Notes: generated by a model from the sequence alone, not told the origin. A stretch of DNA of 64,000 bases from [Pseudomonas] carboxydohydrogena (GCF_029030725.1 NZ_CP113162.1:434001-498000), one strand, 5' to 3'. Positions 42,876 to 51,664 are shown, counted from the first letter of the stretch. Translations and numbers: made by a program.

Positions 42876-43361
42876 TCAGTGGACGATGTCGGCCTGCACA
42901 GAACCGAACGGCGTATACACGTTGAACTTCAGCGGACCGAGCGCCAACACGGCGTTGCCCATATCCCGCGCATCGGGTCGGGCCTTGATTTCGAGGCGCA
43001 GGCTCTCGCCGTCATGCGAGCAGTACAGCTGTCCGACTACGCGGCGGCCGAGAAGCAAGACGAGCCGTGGCTGAGTGAATTCGCCCTCTACAACGTGAAA
43101 ACCCTTGAGGCGGAGCCTGTTGCGCAGAGAAGCACTCAGGATTTCCGACATCAGTGCCGCTTTATCTATGGCAATGTGAAGCGGCAGTTTGAATGCGATC
43201 GAGTGGTCGGGGTTGCAGACGTCGATGTCGACCGTGTGTTCAAGGTGGATTTTTCCCGCACCGCCGAGCTTTAAGGAGAGCTCAAGATTTTCCAGGATGA
43301 AATTCTTGGCCTTCTTCAACTCAACGCTTGCAGATTCCATGAAAAGCACGGCTGGGCTCAT
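42876..43361 (-). CDS. Hypothetical protein, 161 aa
   Basis: A 161-residue protein starting 'MSPAVLFMESASVELKKAK', with TCAGGA just before the ATG. It alternates strands ('IHLEHTVDIDVCNPDHSIAF') and ends in a beta-rich half ('NAVLALGPLKFNVYTPFGSV'). A plus-strand open frame (42681-43274) overlaps it but lacks context. Because both neighbours are leftward, I take the minus strand as coding. No family recognised. Confidence 0.5.
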   Translation of the reverse strand: MSPAVLFMESASVELKKAKNFILENLELSLKLGGAGKIHLEHTVDIDVCNPDHSIAFKLPLHIAIDKAALMSEILSASLRNRLRLKGFHVVEGEFTQPRLVLLLGRRVVGQLYCSHDGESLRLEIKARPDARDMGNAVLALGPLKFNVYTPFGSVQADIVH

Positions 43362-43415
43362 GTCCTGATCGTTATCGATAGTCGGAATATCTGTACTCCT
43401 TTACTTGTTGTCGGC

Positions 43416-44156
43416 TTACGTCGCGTTCCGCGCAGCCGTCATGACCATGCGCATCACCGCATTGCGCTCGTGGGGCAATATCCCGAGCAGGCGAAACTCG
43501 CCGCTGCCATCCTTGGCGAACTCCAGCACCCCGAGCTTCAGCCCGATATGCCCATGCGTGACCGGCGTCGCCTGGATCGTCGGTACCTTTTCGGGATACT
43601 TGCTGGCATCGACCATGAACGCGCGGCGCTTCGCTTCTTCGAGCTCAGCCTTGATCCGCCGGTATTCTTCGCAAGCCTCCTCGATTGGGTGATCCTTCAA
43701 CCAACCGGGGAAGTCATGGGGCAATACGCCCTCATGGCGAGCAAGCGCTGCGACCGTGGCGTACTTGCAGACGCGGTCGCGCAGCCACGAATGAACCTTC
43801 TTCGTAAAGGCGCGGAAGATCGGGTAGCACTCGTTCTGCGTGTTGCCGTGAATCTTGATGCCACGCTCAGCCAAAAATTGCTCGCGGCGGCCCGCTGCCT
43901 CGATCGCGCAATACGCGGTGTAGATGCCGGCCACCACGCCGGCCGTTGGTATCGTGCCGCCGAGCTTTTCGACCTCGCTGAGAAGGCGGTCGTTGCAGCG
44001 ATGGATTGCGTTGTCGGCCTCCGCGATTGCCAGCATCAGTTTGTTGCTTCCCGCAACATTCTCATTGTTGTGGGCATCCGTCCGGCCGTTGTCGGCGTAT
44101 GTGCTGTCACCGTCGTGCTGGGTAGATTCGCTGAAGCCCATCATCACGTTGCTCAC
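43416..44156 (-). CDS. Hypothetical protein, 246 aa
   Basis: A 246-residue soluble protein. The first 35 residues are polar and low complexity ('TQHDGDSTYADNGRTDAHNN'), then helical segments ('MLAIAEADNAIHRCNDRLLS', 'EEACEEYRRIKAELEEAKRR'), and it ends in 'FRLLGILPHERNAVMRMVMT'. The start appears to be GTG 44156, 14 bases after the DUF3846 stop. No family recognised. It belongs to the leftward transfer operon. Confidence 0.55.
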   Translation of the reverse strand: MSNVMMGFSESTQHDGDSTYADNGRTDAHNNENVAGSNKLMLAIAEADNAIHRCNDRLLSEVEKLGGTIPTAGVVAGIYTAYCAIEAAGRREQFLAERGIKIHGNTQNECYPIFRAFTKKVHSWLRDRVCKYATVAALARHEGVLPHDFPGWLKDHPIEEACEEYRRIKAELEEAKRRAFMVDASKYPEKVPTIQATPVTHGHIGLKLGVLEFAKDGSGEFRLLGILPHERNAVMRMVMTAARNAT

Positions 44157-44169
44157 TCTTTATGCACGA

Positions 44170-44571
44170 CTACTCGCGGTCGACTTTGCATTGCCGGCTC
44201 AGGTATTCGAGAAACTCATCCGCCGAGTCGAACGTCGTCGACTTGACGACGAGGGCCCGGTCGAGATCGATATCCACGTTGAAGCGGATCATGTTGGCGA
44301 CCTGCTCGACCGTTGAAATGACGTCGGTAATCAGGGGATTCTCGGGGCCGACGATGAGTCCGCAGCCTGGGAATGTGCGCCCATTCAGCGCGAAGAACGC
44401 CGGGTTAGGCTTCAATAGGGCCTCGTCGTCGATATAGAGCACATCACCAGTCTTGAGTTCTGTGCCCCAGGCAATAAGGCCCCCGACCGCCGCCTGCAGC
44501 GACGCCAGTCGGTGGTCGATGGTGTATGGCTCGACCACCCGTCGGACGGGATCAATGAGGATTGCACGCAT
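44170..44571 (-). CDS. DUF3846 protein, first gene of leftward operon
   Basis: A 133-residue protein with the DUF3846 layout: 'MRAILIDPVRRVVEPYTID' at the start, 'LKTGDVLYIDDEALLKPNPA' in the middle and 'GLIVGPENPLITDVIS' near the end. The family is common on plasmids and phages; its role is unknown. The ribosome site AAGGAGG seven bases before the ATG is near perfect, and a strong promoter lies 30-57 bases upstream. Confidence 0.75.
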   Translation of the reverse strand: MRAILIDPVRRVVEPYTIDHRLASLQAAVGGLIAWGTELKTGDVLYIDDEALLKPNPAFFALNGRTFPGCGLIVGPENPLITDVISTVEQVANMIRFNVDIDLDRALVVKSTTFDSADEFLEYLSRQCKVDRE

Positions 44572-44600
44572 GAAGACCTCCTTGTCGTGAACTTAAGATG

Positions 44601-44628
44601 AACATAGCACATTATGCTATATGGTCAA
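44601..44628 (-). promoter_or_regulatory. Sigma-70-like promoter of the leftward transfer operon
   Basis: Read on the minus strand, TTGACC (44628-44623) and TATGTT (44606-44601) are separated by 16 bases, and the AAGGAGG site of DUF3846 follows. The surrounding AT-rich stretch (CATAATGTG) is unlike the flanking genes. Confidence 0.65.
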
Positions 44629-44725
44629 GAAAAGTCGCATAGCGCTCCGAAACATGATTAATCCACTGTCAACTCCTAGTTATCTGGGGTATTAAAGTGT
44701 CAAGCAAAACAAAGCACTACGTGGG

Positions 44726-45652
44726 ATGACTACCGCAAGCGATCTTGACGTTCTCCGTGAGGCTGGCCCGCGCCAGGTTCCTTGGCTGCAGGTTGCCGAA
44801 GCCCTTCACGAGTTGGAAGCCAACTCGAACCGCGCACCCGACGGCAGAACGTGGATTGCCTATGCTGCTGAGGCCAGCAAGCTCACCGACAATCAGCTGC
44901 GTCGCTTTACCCGCGCTCTGGAGTTTCTTCGCGAGGTGCATGCAAAGGACCCTCGCGTTGGAGAGGGATTACGTGTGCTGCCATTCTCCCACGTCGAGGT
45001 GCTAGGCAAGATATGGCAGCTCGACCAAGCCAAATCGCTTGAGCTCATCGATAGCGCTGGCACCGTCAGATACACATATCTGGATCTTCTGGGGAAGTAT
45101 CGAGACTTGCGGTCCAAAGGGTCGGGCCACGCGTCACCCATTGCCGCGGGCAAGCATGCTGCCAAGCAATTCATTGACGCATGTCGCCGCATTTTACTTG
45201 AGACAAAAGAACTCACGGCCGGCAATCGCTATCCGCACGGCCAGCGAACCATTCTTCGTCCCATCGTCGGACTCGGCTACACGAATCCAGACTATATCAT
45301 TCGTGATCTCTCGACCCCATTGGCACCTCAGCTAGATGCGATCGACTGCTATTTCATCTCGGGCGCCAGTCAATCGGACGCTTTGAGAAGAAAAATTCCG
45401 CAAGTCGCATTCGAGTCGACGTTCTTTACTCATTTTTGGTGTTTGATGCCGCCGAGCGCGCTGGCCGGAAATTTCATCTCCGCGTGCAACAATCTCCAAC
45501 TCACGAATGTTGGCCTAGTTTTGATCGACGTCGCGAACGGCTCCTGTTCCACAATTCTCGAACCGGACACATCGAGGTCCCCGATACCGGATCGCAGAAG
45601 TCAGATCTTCTCCAGTTACGGATATAAACGACTCCGGTCCGTTCAAGCCTGA
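44726..45652 (+). CDS. Hypothetical protein, 308 aa
   Basis: A 308-residue protein, divergent from the transfer operon. The N-terminal 100 residues are helical ('PRQVPWLQVAEALHELEANS', 'NQLRRFTRALEFLREVHAKD'), followed by a mixed region 'ERTILRPIVGLGYTNP'-like in which I can only note 'GQRTILRPIVGLGYTN' and 'DAIDCYFISGASQSDALRRK'. There is no signal or membrane helix. I do not recognise it. Its divergent position from DUF3846 suggests it could regulate the transfer operon, but no helix-turn-helix is obvious. Confidence 0.5.
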   Translation: MTTASDLDVLREAGPRQVPWLQVAEALHELEANSNRAPDGRTWIAYAAEASKLTDNQLRRFTRALEFLREVHAKDPRVGEGLRVLPFSHVEVLGKIWQLDQAKSLELIDSAGTVRYTYLDLLGKYRDLRSKGSGHASPIAAGKHAAKQFIDACRRILLETKELTAGNRYPHGQRTILRPIVGLGYTNPDYIIRDLSTPLAPQLDAIDCYFISGASQSDALRRKIPQVAFESTFFTHFWCLMPPSALAGNFISACNNLQLTNVGLVLIDVANGSCSTILEPDTSRSPIPDRRSQIFSSYGYKRLRSVQA

Positions 45653-46153
45653 CGAGGGTGCTACACGACGCTCGAGAGATTTAAGACCTCCGGCTCGGGC
45701 GCAGTACGGAGAGCCTTTCGCCCAGCTTGCTTGTCATAGTCTTTCGACTCCGATCCCGCGCGATGATGTGTCGCTCGCCGGAGGCACTCGATCCCGGATC
45801 CCGCCAAGAGGCGGCGCTATGCTGATCCTCCTGCGGGTGCCTTTTTAACCGGTCTTGCGACTGCCGACTGGCCTTCGCTTCGCTATGGCACAGACGCCCT
45901 TTTCTGCTTGGGAGCTAAGGGCTCCGCCCTCGCGCAGGCAAGGGTGAAGTCCCGGAAGAACCAGGACCGGCTGGGGCGGTCTCCCCGACCTTCCGCGCGG
46001 ACCGCTGCAAAAATTCTCACGACCCAAATCGCTTGTGCAGGCCGGGTGATCCCCCTCCGCCCGGCCGCCCTTGCCCTTGCTACCCCGGTCTCGCCGACGG
46101 GCAGGGCGCAGGCGCGAGGTGCGCTCTGCGCCCATGAAGCCAAAAGGAGATCA
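45653..46153 (+). other. 500-base gap before ParB-family gene; possible structured leader
   Basis: No convincing gene is present. The plus-strand frame of the ParB gene stays open back to 45908, but the 82 extra codons have no ribosome site and read as low-complexity Arg/Ala-rich sequence. The stretch 45900-46150 is GC rich with many potential stems (for example GGGGCGGTCTCCCC and GGGCTCCGCCC), and an AAGGAG site ends it. A long untranslated leader or origin-like region is possible; nothing firmer can be said. Confidence 0.4.
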
Positions 46154-48151
46154 ATGATGTCGGCCAAGCAAGCAGAAACTGTTGTTGAGAACGGGACTGA
46201 AATTTTCATCCCACTCAGCAAGCTCAAGAAATCCCCGAAGAATGCGCGCAAGATGCCCCATGGCGAAGCCGCCATCGAAGCGCTGGCGGGCAGCATCGCC
46301 GCCAAGGGGATGCTGCAAAATCTTGTGGTCGAACCCGAGGTCGATGCGGACGGAGCAGAGACCGGATTTTATCTGGTCACGGTCGGCGAGGGACGGCGAC
46401 AGGCGCAGGCACTGCGCGCCAAGCGCAAGCAGATCAAGAAGTCGGAGCCGATCCGCTGCGTTCTCGATGTCGCGAATGACCCGCGAGAAATCAGCCTCGA
46501 CGAGAATGTGACGCGGACGGAGATGCATCCGGCGGATCAGTTCGCGGTCTTTACCTATCTTGCCGAAGAAAAAGGCTACGGTGCCGAGGAAATCGCGGCG
46601 CGGTTTGGTGTCACCGCCCATATCGTGCGCCAGCGGTTGCGGCTTGGATCGGTGTCGCCAAAGCTGATGCAAGTCTATCGCGACGGCGACCTGACGCTGG
46701 ATCAGTTGATGGCCTTTGCCATCACCGGGGATCATGCACGACAGGAAGACGCCTTTGAGCGTCTGATTCATAATCGCGAACCTTATGCGATCCGGCGTTT
46801 ATTGACCGAGACCAATGTTCCGGCGCGGGATCGCCGTGCGCGCTTCGTCGGGCTGGAAACTTATGACGCGGCAGGCGGGATGATTCTGCGCGACCTGTTC
46901 TCGGACGATCAGGGTGGCTATCTGGAGGATGCGGCATTGCTTGATCGCCTGACCAAGGAGAGGCTGGAGAACGCGGCTGCCGAGCTTTGCGAATACGAGG
47001 GCTGGAAATGGGCGGAAGCTCATCTTGATTATCCGCATTCGCACGGCCTGCGGCGGCTCTATCCGTCTGCGGTTGATCTCTCGCCGGAGGACATCGCGGC
47101 CTATGAGGCCGCGCAGGCGGCCTACGACGCTCTCACCACGCAATTCGAGGGCGTTGAGGAATTGCCCGATGACATTGATGAGCGGTTTGGCGAGCTTGAG
47201 GCTGAAATCGAGCGGATCAACGCCAGACGCGAAGCTTATGATCCTGATGTCATCAGCCGCTGTGGCGCGTTCGTGATTCTGAATCATGACGGGACACTGC
47301 GGATCGAGCGCGGTTTTGTGCGTCGTGAGGACGAGCATCTGCACCCGGCCAGCCCGGTGACGGACGCGGATGATGCCGAGGGTCGCTCAGGCATGGGTGA
47401 TGCTGATGGGGGCTCGCTGTCGATTGGTTGGAACGACGAGGCGGCAACCGGCAAACCCTTGTCGGATTTGCTGGTTCGTGACCTAACCGCGTACCGCACG
47501 CTTGGCCTGCGTCTCGCGCTCGGCGAGCAACCGGATGTGGCGCTGATTGCGGTCATCCAGGCCATGGTGGCGCAGACGTTTTATCACCAAGCCACATCTT
47601 GCCTCGACATCCGGCTCACCAGCGCGGCACTCGCGGCCCATGCCGAGGGCATCGAGGATACCGCCGCCGCAAGAGCATTGGCGGATCGTCATGACCGATG
47701 GGCTGCGCAACTGCCAGAATCACCGTCCGATCTCTGGCGCTTTGTTGTTGAACTCGATCACGACAGCCGCATGGCGCTGTTCGCCCACTGCGCCGCTTTG
47801 ACCGTGTTTGCGGTCAGAGTACCGTGGGACAAGAAGCCGCTTGCGTTGGCGACGGCGGATACGCTTGCGACAGTGCTTGCTTTCGATATGAGCCAATATT
47901 GGACGCCGACGGCGCGATCCTACTTTGGCCGTGTCGCCAAGGACCACATCATCGCCGCCGTTAGTGAGGCGGTCGGGCCGGAAGCAGCCAACCGTATCGC
48001 GGGAATGAAGAAAGCGCCGATGGCGGACGCCGCCGAACAGCTTGTCGCTGGAACAGGATGGCTACCCCGGATCATCGCTGGTCCGGCCAGCGTTGACGTG
48101 TCCGCTGGCGGGATGACCGATGACGAGGGACGGGCGGTGGACAACGCCTAG
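46154..48151 (+). CDS. ParB/RepB/Spo0J-family protein, large plasmid type
   Basis: About 665 residues. The N-terminal ParB/sulfiredoxin-like domain starts 'IPLSKLKKSPKNARKMP' and includes 'VTVGEGRRQAQALRAKRK' (the GERR-like nucleotide motif, here GEGRR) and 'LDENVTRTEMHPADQFAVF'. A helix-turn-helix follows ('AEEIAARFGVTAHIVRQRLR'), then a long acidic helical region characteristic of the large ParB homologues on alphaproteobacterial plasmids and islands. Start ATG 46154 has AAGGAG five bases upstream. It sits with DUF736 and ArdC genes, its usual companions. It may serve partition, gene control or, as sometimes suggested, nuclease activity. Confidence 0.85.
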   Translation: MMSAKQAETVVENGTEIFIPLSKLKKSPKNARKMPHGEAAIEALAGSIAAKGMLQNLVVEPEVDADGAETGFYLVTVGEGRRQAQALRAKRKQIKKSEPIRCVLDVANDPREISLDENVTRTEMHPADQFAVFTYLAEEKGYGAEEIAARFGVTAHIVRQRLRLGSVSPKLMQVYRDGDLTLDQLMAFAITGDHARQEDAFERLIHNREPYAIRRLLTETNVPARDRRARFVGLETYDAAGGMILRDLFSDDQGGYLEDAALLDRLTKERLENAAAELCEYEGWKWAEAHLDYPHSHGLRRLYPSAVDLSPEDIAAYEAAQAAYDALTTQFEGVEELPDDIDERFGELEAEIERINARREAYDPDVISRCGAFVILNHDGTLRIERGFVRREDEHLHPASPVTDADDAEGRSGMGDADGGSLSIGWNDEAATGKPLSDLLVRDLTAYRTLGLRLALGEQPDVALIAVIQAMVAQTFYHQATSCLDIRLTSAALAAHAEGIEDTAAARALADRHDRWAAQLPESPSDLWRFVVELDHDSRMALFAHCAALTVFAVRVPWDKKPLALATADTLATVLAFDMSQYWTPTARSYFGRVAKDHIIAAVSEAVGPEAANRIAGMKKAPMADAAEQLVAGTGWLPRIIAGPASVDVSAGGMTDDEGRAVDNA

Positions 48152-48186
48152 GGCATGATCGCGGCGGAATGAACCGGTGGAATGCC

Positions 48187-48219
48187 GTGACCGGAGGCCG
48201 CTGTGCGGCCTCCGGTCAC
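48187..48219 (+). repeat. Perfect 15-bp hairpin after ParB-family gene
   Basis: GTGACCGGAGGCCGC (48187-48201) and its exact complement (48205-48219) enclose a TGT loop. There is no T-run after it, so it may end transcription only with Rho, protect the mRNA end, or act as a protein site. It lies 35 bases after the ParB stop. Confidence 0.7.
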
Positions 48220-48271
48220 GTGCTCGGCGGCGTGCGGGTCGAAGAATTCGGGCGTTGCCGAAAATCCGATC

Positions 48272-48306
48272 AAACGTTTTAACGAGTACGACACGCTTTA
48301 ACGTGT
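48272..48306 (+). promoter_or_regulatory. Tandem XRE-type operators, promoter of membrane-protein gene
   Basis: Two 16-bp sites are spaced 19 bp start to start: AAACGTTTTAACGAGT (48272-48287) and ACACGCTTTAACGTGT (48291-48306), 13 of 16 bases alike. The second is the exact reverse complement of the site at 51684-51699 in front of the XRE gene. The pair lies 30 bases before the gene at 48337. Confidence 0.75.
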
Positions 48307-48336
48307 ATCGTGCATTGATAACAATTACTGGGTGTT

Positions 48337-48819
48337 ATGATGGGTTTGTTCAATATTGCAGGTACGGTGACGGCTCTCGGTCAGAGCCAGTTCGACAATA
48401 TTCATACAGTTTACGCCTATATCGAGATTACCGAACCCTCCGGACGCCGCGTTCAGATCGATAAGGTGGCGGTTTGCAACGATACAGCCGCATTGTTGGC
48501 GATGGAAACGAGTGGTGAGTTTTTCTTCGACAAGATGTTCGTATATGGGCGGCGGTACCATTGCCAGCTCTGGGGCATCAAAGCCGAGAACATGGCGGTG
48601 ATCGATCGCACCAATGTACGGATAATGGTGATGTGGCATCATATCATCTTCGGATTGCTCTTGATGCCGATTGGATTCCTGGGGGCGTTCTGGTTTTTTC
48701 CAGGTATTGGCCATCTGATCACGATCCTGTCGGGTCGCGTCAACCGGCGAGAGCGCTTCTACGGATCAAACCCTGCAGAAGTCCAGCGTCTGCGACAGCA
48801 GCAGGCGGTACGTATTTGA
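48337..48819 (+). CDS. Membrane protein of unknown function, 160 aa
   Basis: A 160-residue protein. The N-terminal 90 residues are soluble with beta-strand texture ('IHTVYAYIEITEPSGRRVQI'), followed by two adjacent transmembrane segments around 'HHIIFGLLLMPIGFLGAFWF' and 'GIGHLITIL', and a basic tail. It is the first gene after the tandem operators and is coupled to the secreted-protein gene that follows. It is likely repressed by the XRE protein at 51735. Function unknown. Confidence 0.6.
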   Translation: MMGLFNIAGTVTALGQSQFDNIHTVYAYIEITEPSGRRVQIDKVAVCNDTAALLAMETSGEFFFDKMFVYGRRYHCQLWGIKAENMAVIDRTNVRIMVMWHHIIFGLLLMPIGFLGAFWFFPGIGHLITILSGRVNRRERFYGSNPAEVQRLRQQQAVRI

Positions 48820-48824
48820 AGTCT

Positions 48825-49337
48825 ATGCGTGCAGGACTGGTCGCCGGTGTGCTGGGAGCGTTTGTCTCTGTCGCGCAAGCTGCGCAGGAGACATACGTAT
48901 ATGTTCCCACACACGGACCATCTTGCACGGATCGGTCGCGTGACGGTCTCAATCAATGGCATTGTCCCGGCCCGGCGGGCTACGTAGCGGGGTATACGGA
49001 TGAGGGCAACATCGCCGGCATTGCTATCTGGCGGCTGAATGCACGGCGGGCGTCACCGCATGCGGTGTCGTGGCGAGGCTCAGGCCGGGTATTCGGTGAG
49101 AAGCTCGAGTGGCGACTTAGGGAAGGGCATCCTCATGCGGCGATCCTCCGCATCTGGCGGCTTGTGACCGACGCGAACGGTCGCGATCACGAATCTGAAG
49201 AATTGATGATCCTCAAAATTGCCTCGTCCGGAGCCTGCCGTGTGGCATCGGTCAATGCGCGGCAACCACGCGCCAATGAGATCGCCCAGCAGACAGCGGA
49301 TGGTGTGTCGGCAATGCCATGCCGCGATGAGCCGTAG
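48825..49337 (+). CDS. Secreted protein of unknown function
   Basis: About 170 residues with a signal peptide 'MRAGLVAGVLGAFVSVAQAA'. The mature part has several cysteines ('GPSCTDRS', 'WHCPGPAG', 'GACRVAS', 'MPCRDEP'), consistent with disulfides in the periplasm. A TTG at 48816 that overlaps the previous stop is an alternative start. It is encoded directly after the membrane protein and probably shares its promoter. No family recognised. Confidence 0.55.
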   Translation: MRAGLVAGVLGAFVSVAQAAQETYVYVPTHGPSCTDRSRDGLNQWHCPGPAGYVAGYTDEGNIAGIAIWRLNARRASPHAVSWRGSGRVFGEKLEWRLREGHPHAAILRIWRLVTDANGRDHESEELMILKIASSGACRVASVNARQPRANEIAQQTADGVSAMPCRDEP

Positions 49338-49948
49338 GTCGCTCCAGCCCTCCAAGAGCGATGTGTTCCGAAAGCTTATGCGGTGCCGCCGTGATGTGGG
49401 CGGCCACCGGCGGGGTTAATAACGCGCGACCAGTTCTGCTGATGCCCCGCCTCATAGTTGGCTAGTCGTTCTGGTATGTTTCGCTTTTCCGGCACCATCG
49501 TTTGCGATCCGCTCTGCTGTGGTGTCAGGCCGATTCACGATGAACGTGCTGACGGGCTGCTGTCGTGCATTCTGTCGCAATGCCGGCCGGATGCCGCCTT
49601 ACGCTGAGGTCTGCCTTCTCGATCGCCGCAAGCCTCGCATGAGTAATGTGCCACGGTTGTGACCTATCACCTGTTTGTACGACAAAGCGCGCAGGTGTTG
49701 GCCTCTGACGATGAGCGGTGTCGCCGAACGATAAAGGGCCCTCGGCCCCGATCGTGTCCCTGCAACGGCGCGTCCGGCTTTTTTCCCCGCCACGCTCTGC
49801 GTGTCTCCTCGCGCAAGACAAAAAAGCCATCCGCTCAGCCGTCCTCCGCTGTGCTCCAGCCTCCGGTGCAGGTCGATCGTCGCCCGGCGCAAGGGCCGCC
49901 ATCGAGGCCGCAATCACGCGCGCCCGACAGCAAACAGGAAAGACGATC
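49338..49948 (+). other. 610-base gap before DUF736; no gene called
   Basis: Several frames are open on both strands, but none has a ribosome site, signal or recognisable domain, and they are mutually overlapping. The right 260 bases are GC rich with possible stems (GGGCCCTCGGCCC near 49737) and end in an AGGAAAG site before DUF736, so they may form a long leader. Nothing else is seen. Confidence 0.35.
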
Positions 49949-50254
49949 ATGGCAACCATTGGCACCTTCACCAAGAGCGAGAGCGGCTTTGCGGGCGCGG
50001 TCAGGTCCTTGAGTCTCAACGTCAAGGCCAAGTTCATTCCGGCCGAGAAGGAAAGCGACAAGGCTCCCGACTATCGCATCCTCTCCGGCAGCGTCGAGTT
50101 CGGCGCCGCCTGGAAGAAGACCGCACAGAACGGCCGCGAATATCTCTCGGTACGCCTTGATGATCCAAGCTTCGCCCTGCCGATTTTTGCAAATCTGATC
50201 GAGGGCGAAGACGCCACTCATCAACTGATCTGGTCACGTCGCAGCGCCGACTGA
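49949..50254 (+). CDS. DUF736 protein
   Basis: A 101-residue protein that matches DUF736 over its whole length: '[18 protein letters not shown]', '[20 protein letters not shown]' and '[20 protein letters not shown]', ending in a short charged tail. The family is nearly restricted to alphaproteobacterial plasmids and islands, and its role is unknown. Start 49949 has AGGAAAG upstream. It precedes ardC by 67 bases, its usual neighbour. Confidence 0.9.
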   Translation: MATIGTFTKSESGFAGAVRSLSLNVKAKFIPAEKESDKAPDYRILSGSVEFGAAWKKTAQNGREYLSVRLDDPSFALPIFANLIEGEDATHQLIWSRRSAD

Positions 50255-50321
50255 GCCGCAATCGGCGCGGCCACATCCGGCCGCGCCGGTCCTCATCTCC
50301 TCACATCGAAGGATCCTTCCG

Positions 50322-51236
50322 ATGAGCAAGCTCCTCAGCTCAAACTCGCGCGCGGATATCTATCAGCGCGTCACCGATGTCATCATCAGCAATCTCGAAC
50401 AGGGCGTTCGTCCCTGGATCAAGCCGTGGACGGTATCGGTCAGCAATGCCGTCCGGCCACTTCGGCACGACGGCACACCCTATCGCGGCATCAACGTCCT
50501 GATCCTGTGGTCGGAGGCGGCCGCGCATGGCTACGCGTCTTCGACCTGGATGACCTACCGGCAGGCCACGGTTCTCGGCGGGCAGGTCCGCAAAGGCGAA
50601 CGGGGCACGACCGTCGTTTATGCCAATATCATTGACAAGACCACCCAGACCGATCACGTCGCCGATACGGATGATACTGTGGCGACACGCATCCCCGTGC
50701 TGCGGGCCTACACGGTGTTCAACGTCGATCAGATCGACGGCCTATCAGGCGTGGTGAAACCAGTGCTAATGCCGGGTCATTCCATCCCTGCCCGGATCGA
50801 GCACGCCGATGCGTTCGTTGCTGGGACTGGCGCAACCATCGTGCATCGGGGCAACCGCGCTTGCTATATCCCTTCCGTCGATCGCATTGAGATGCCGCCC
50901 TATGGTCTGTTTGTCGACACCCGGACGGCCAGTGCGGCCGAGGGGTACTACGCCACCTTGCTCCATGAACTGGTGCATTGGACCTCACCGAAACATCGGT
51001 GCGACCGTGACCTCGGCAAGCGTTTTGGCGACAATGCTTACGCCCGGGAAGAGCTTGTCGCAGAAATAGGTGCGGCCTTCCTCTGCGTTGATCTTGGGAT
51101 CACTCTTGAACCTCGGCCAGATCATGCTGCCTACATCGCCAGTTGGCTCGATATACTCAAGGCTGACAAGCGCGCGATCTTCGGTGTAGCCGCTCTCGCG
51201 CAGAAGGCTGTTGATTGGCTCACCGAATCCCGGTGA
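50322..51236 (+). CDS. ardC: ArdC-type antirestriction/ssDNA-binding protein
   Basis: A 304-residue protein. Its N-terminal domain (DUF1738) reads 'DIYQRVTDVIISNLEQGVRP' and 'PYRGINVLILWSEAAAHGY', and binds single-stranded DNA in characterised members. The C-terminal domain is a zincin with 'TLLHELVHWTSP' (HELVH) and a later Glu in 'AREELVAEIGAAFL'. ArdC protects incoming conjugative DNA from restriction. The length and motif residues are complete. It is part of the ParB, DUF736, ArdC cluster of a transferable element. Confidence 0.9.
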   Translation: MSKLLSSNSRADIYQRVTDVIISNLEQGVRPWIKPWTVSVSNAVRPLRHDGTPYRGINVLILWSEAAAHGYASSTWMTYRQATVLGGQVRKGERGTTVVYANIIDKTTQTDHVADTDDTVATRIPVLRAYTVFNVDQIDGLSGVVKPVLMPGHSIPARIEHADAFVAGTGATIVHRGNRACYIPSVDRIEMPPYGLFVDTRTASAAEGYYATLLHELVHWTSPKHRCDRDLGKRFGDNAYAREELVAEIGAAFLCVDLGITLEPRPDHAAYIASWLDILKADKRAIFGVAALAQKAVDWLTESR

Positions 51237-51265
51237 GCCAGATCTGCGACTTCGCCAAATGACGA

Positions 51266-51592
51266 TCAGTCGCAAAGACGCGTAAGCACGACCTTAAGCC
51301 CAAGGGACGGCGCCTCTGCGGCAGTTCCGTCCAGGGTAGCAAACCCGTCCTTTTCAAATCCATGCAAAGTCACCCGGGCACTATCAATGCCGAACAGGGA
51401 CAAAGCTTTCGGGTCGTTGGTGTGCCGGAGGGTCGTGACCGTCCCGCTGACCGTATGCCCCACCTGCTGAAAGGTCCCGACATAGGCGAACGCCGAGTCG
51501 CCGCCATGTATCCTGCCATCATGCGCGAAAACAACGCCAACGGCCTTGCCGCGAGGGGTTTCGAACTCTGCTTTATACAGTCCTTGAAGCAT
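51266..51592 (-). CDS. GrlR-family regulatory protein
   Basis: About 108 residues matching the GrlR-like beta barrel: 'MLQGLYKAEFETPRGKAVGV' at the start, 'IHGGDSAFAYVGTFQQVG' in the middle, and 'LGLKVVLTRLCD' at the end. Named after a type III secretion repressor, such proteins are widespread in rhizobia with unknown partners. I place the start at ATG 51592, where relatives begin, although no good ribosome site precedes it. It converges on ardC. Confidence 0.65.
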   Translation of the reverse strand: MLQGLYKAEFETPRGKAVGVVFAHDGRIHGGDSAFAYVGTFQQVGHTVSGTVTTLRHTNDPKALSLFGIDSARVTLHGFEKDGFATLDGTAAEAPSLGLKVVLTRLCD

Positions 51593-51664
51593 GAGATTTT
51601 GGGAAAATGTCCTTGAACCGAAAGCGATGGCTGACCTTGTGTCGACCATCGTTGAGGAACAGAT

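Noticed and set aside
42681-43274. Plus-strand open frame of 197 codons in the transfer operon
   Set aside because: It overlaps two leftward genes, has no ribosome site and no recognisable domain; the minus-strand 161-aa gene fits the operon.
45908-46153. 82-codon N-terminal extension of the ParB-family protein
   Set aside because: A strong AAGGAG site precedes ATG 46154, and the extension is low-complexity without a start signal.
49525-50061. Minus-strand 178-codon frame before and across DUF736
   Set aside because: It overlaps the DUF736 start, has Arg/Ala-rich composition and no start signal.
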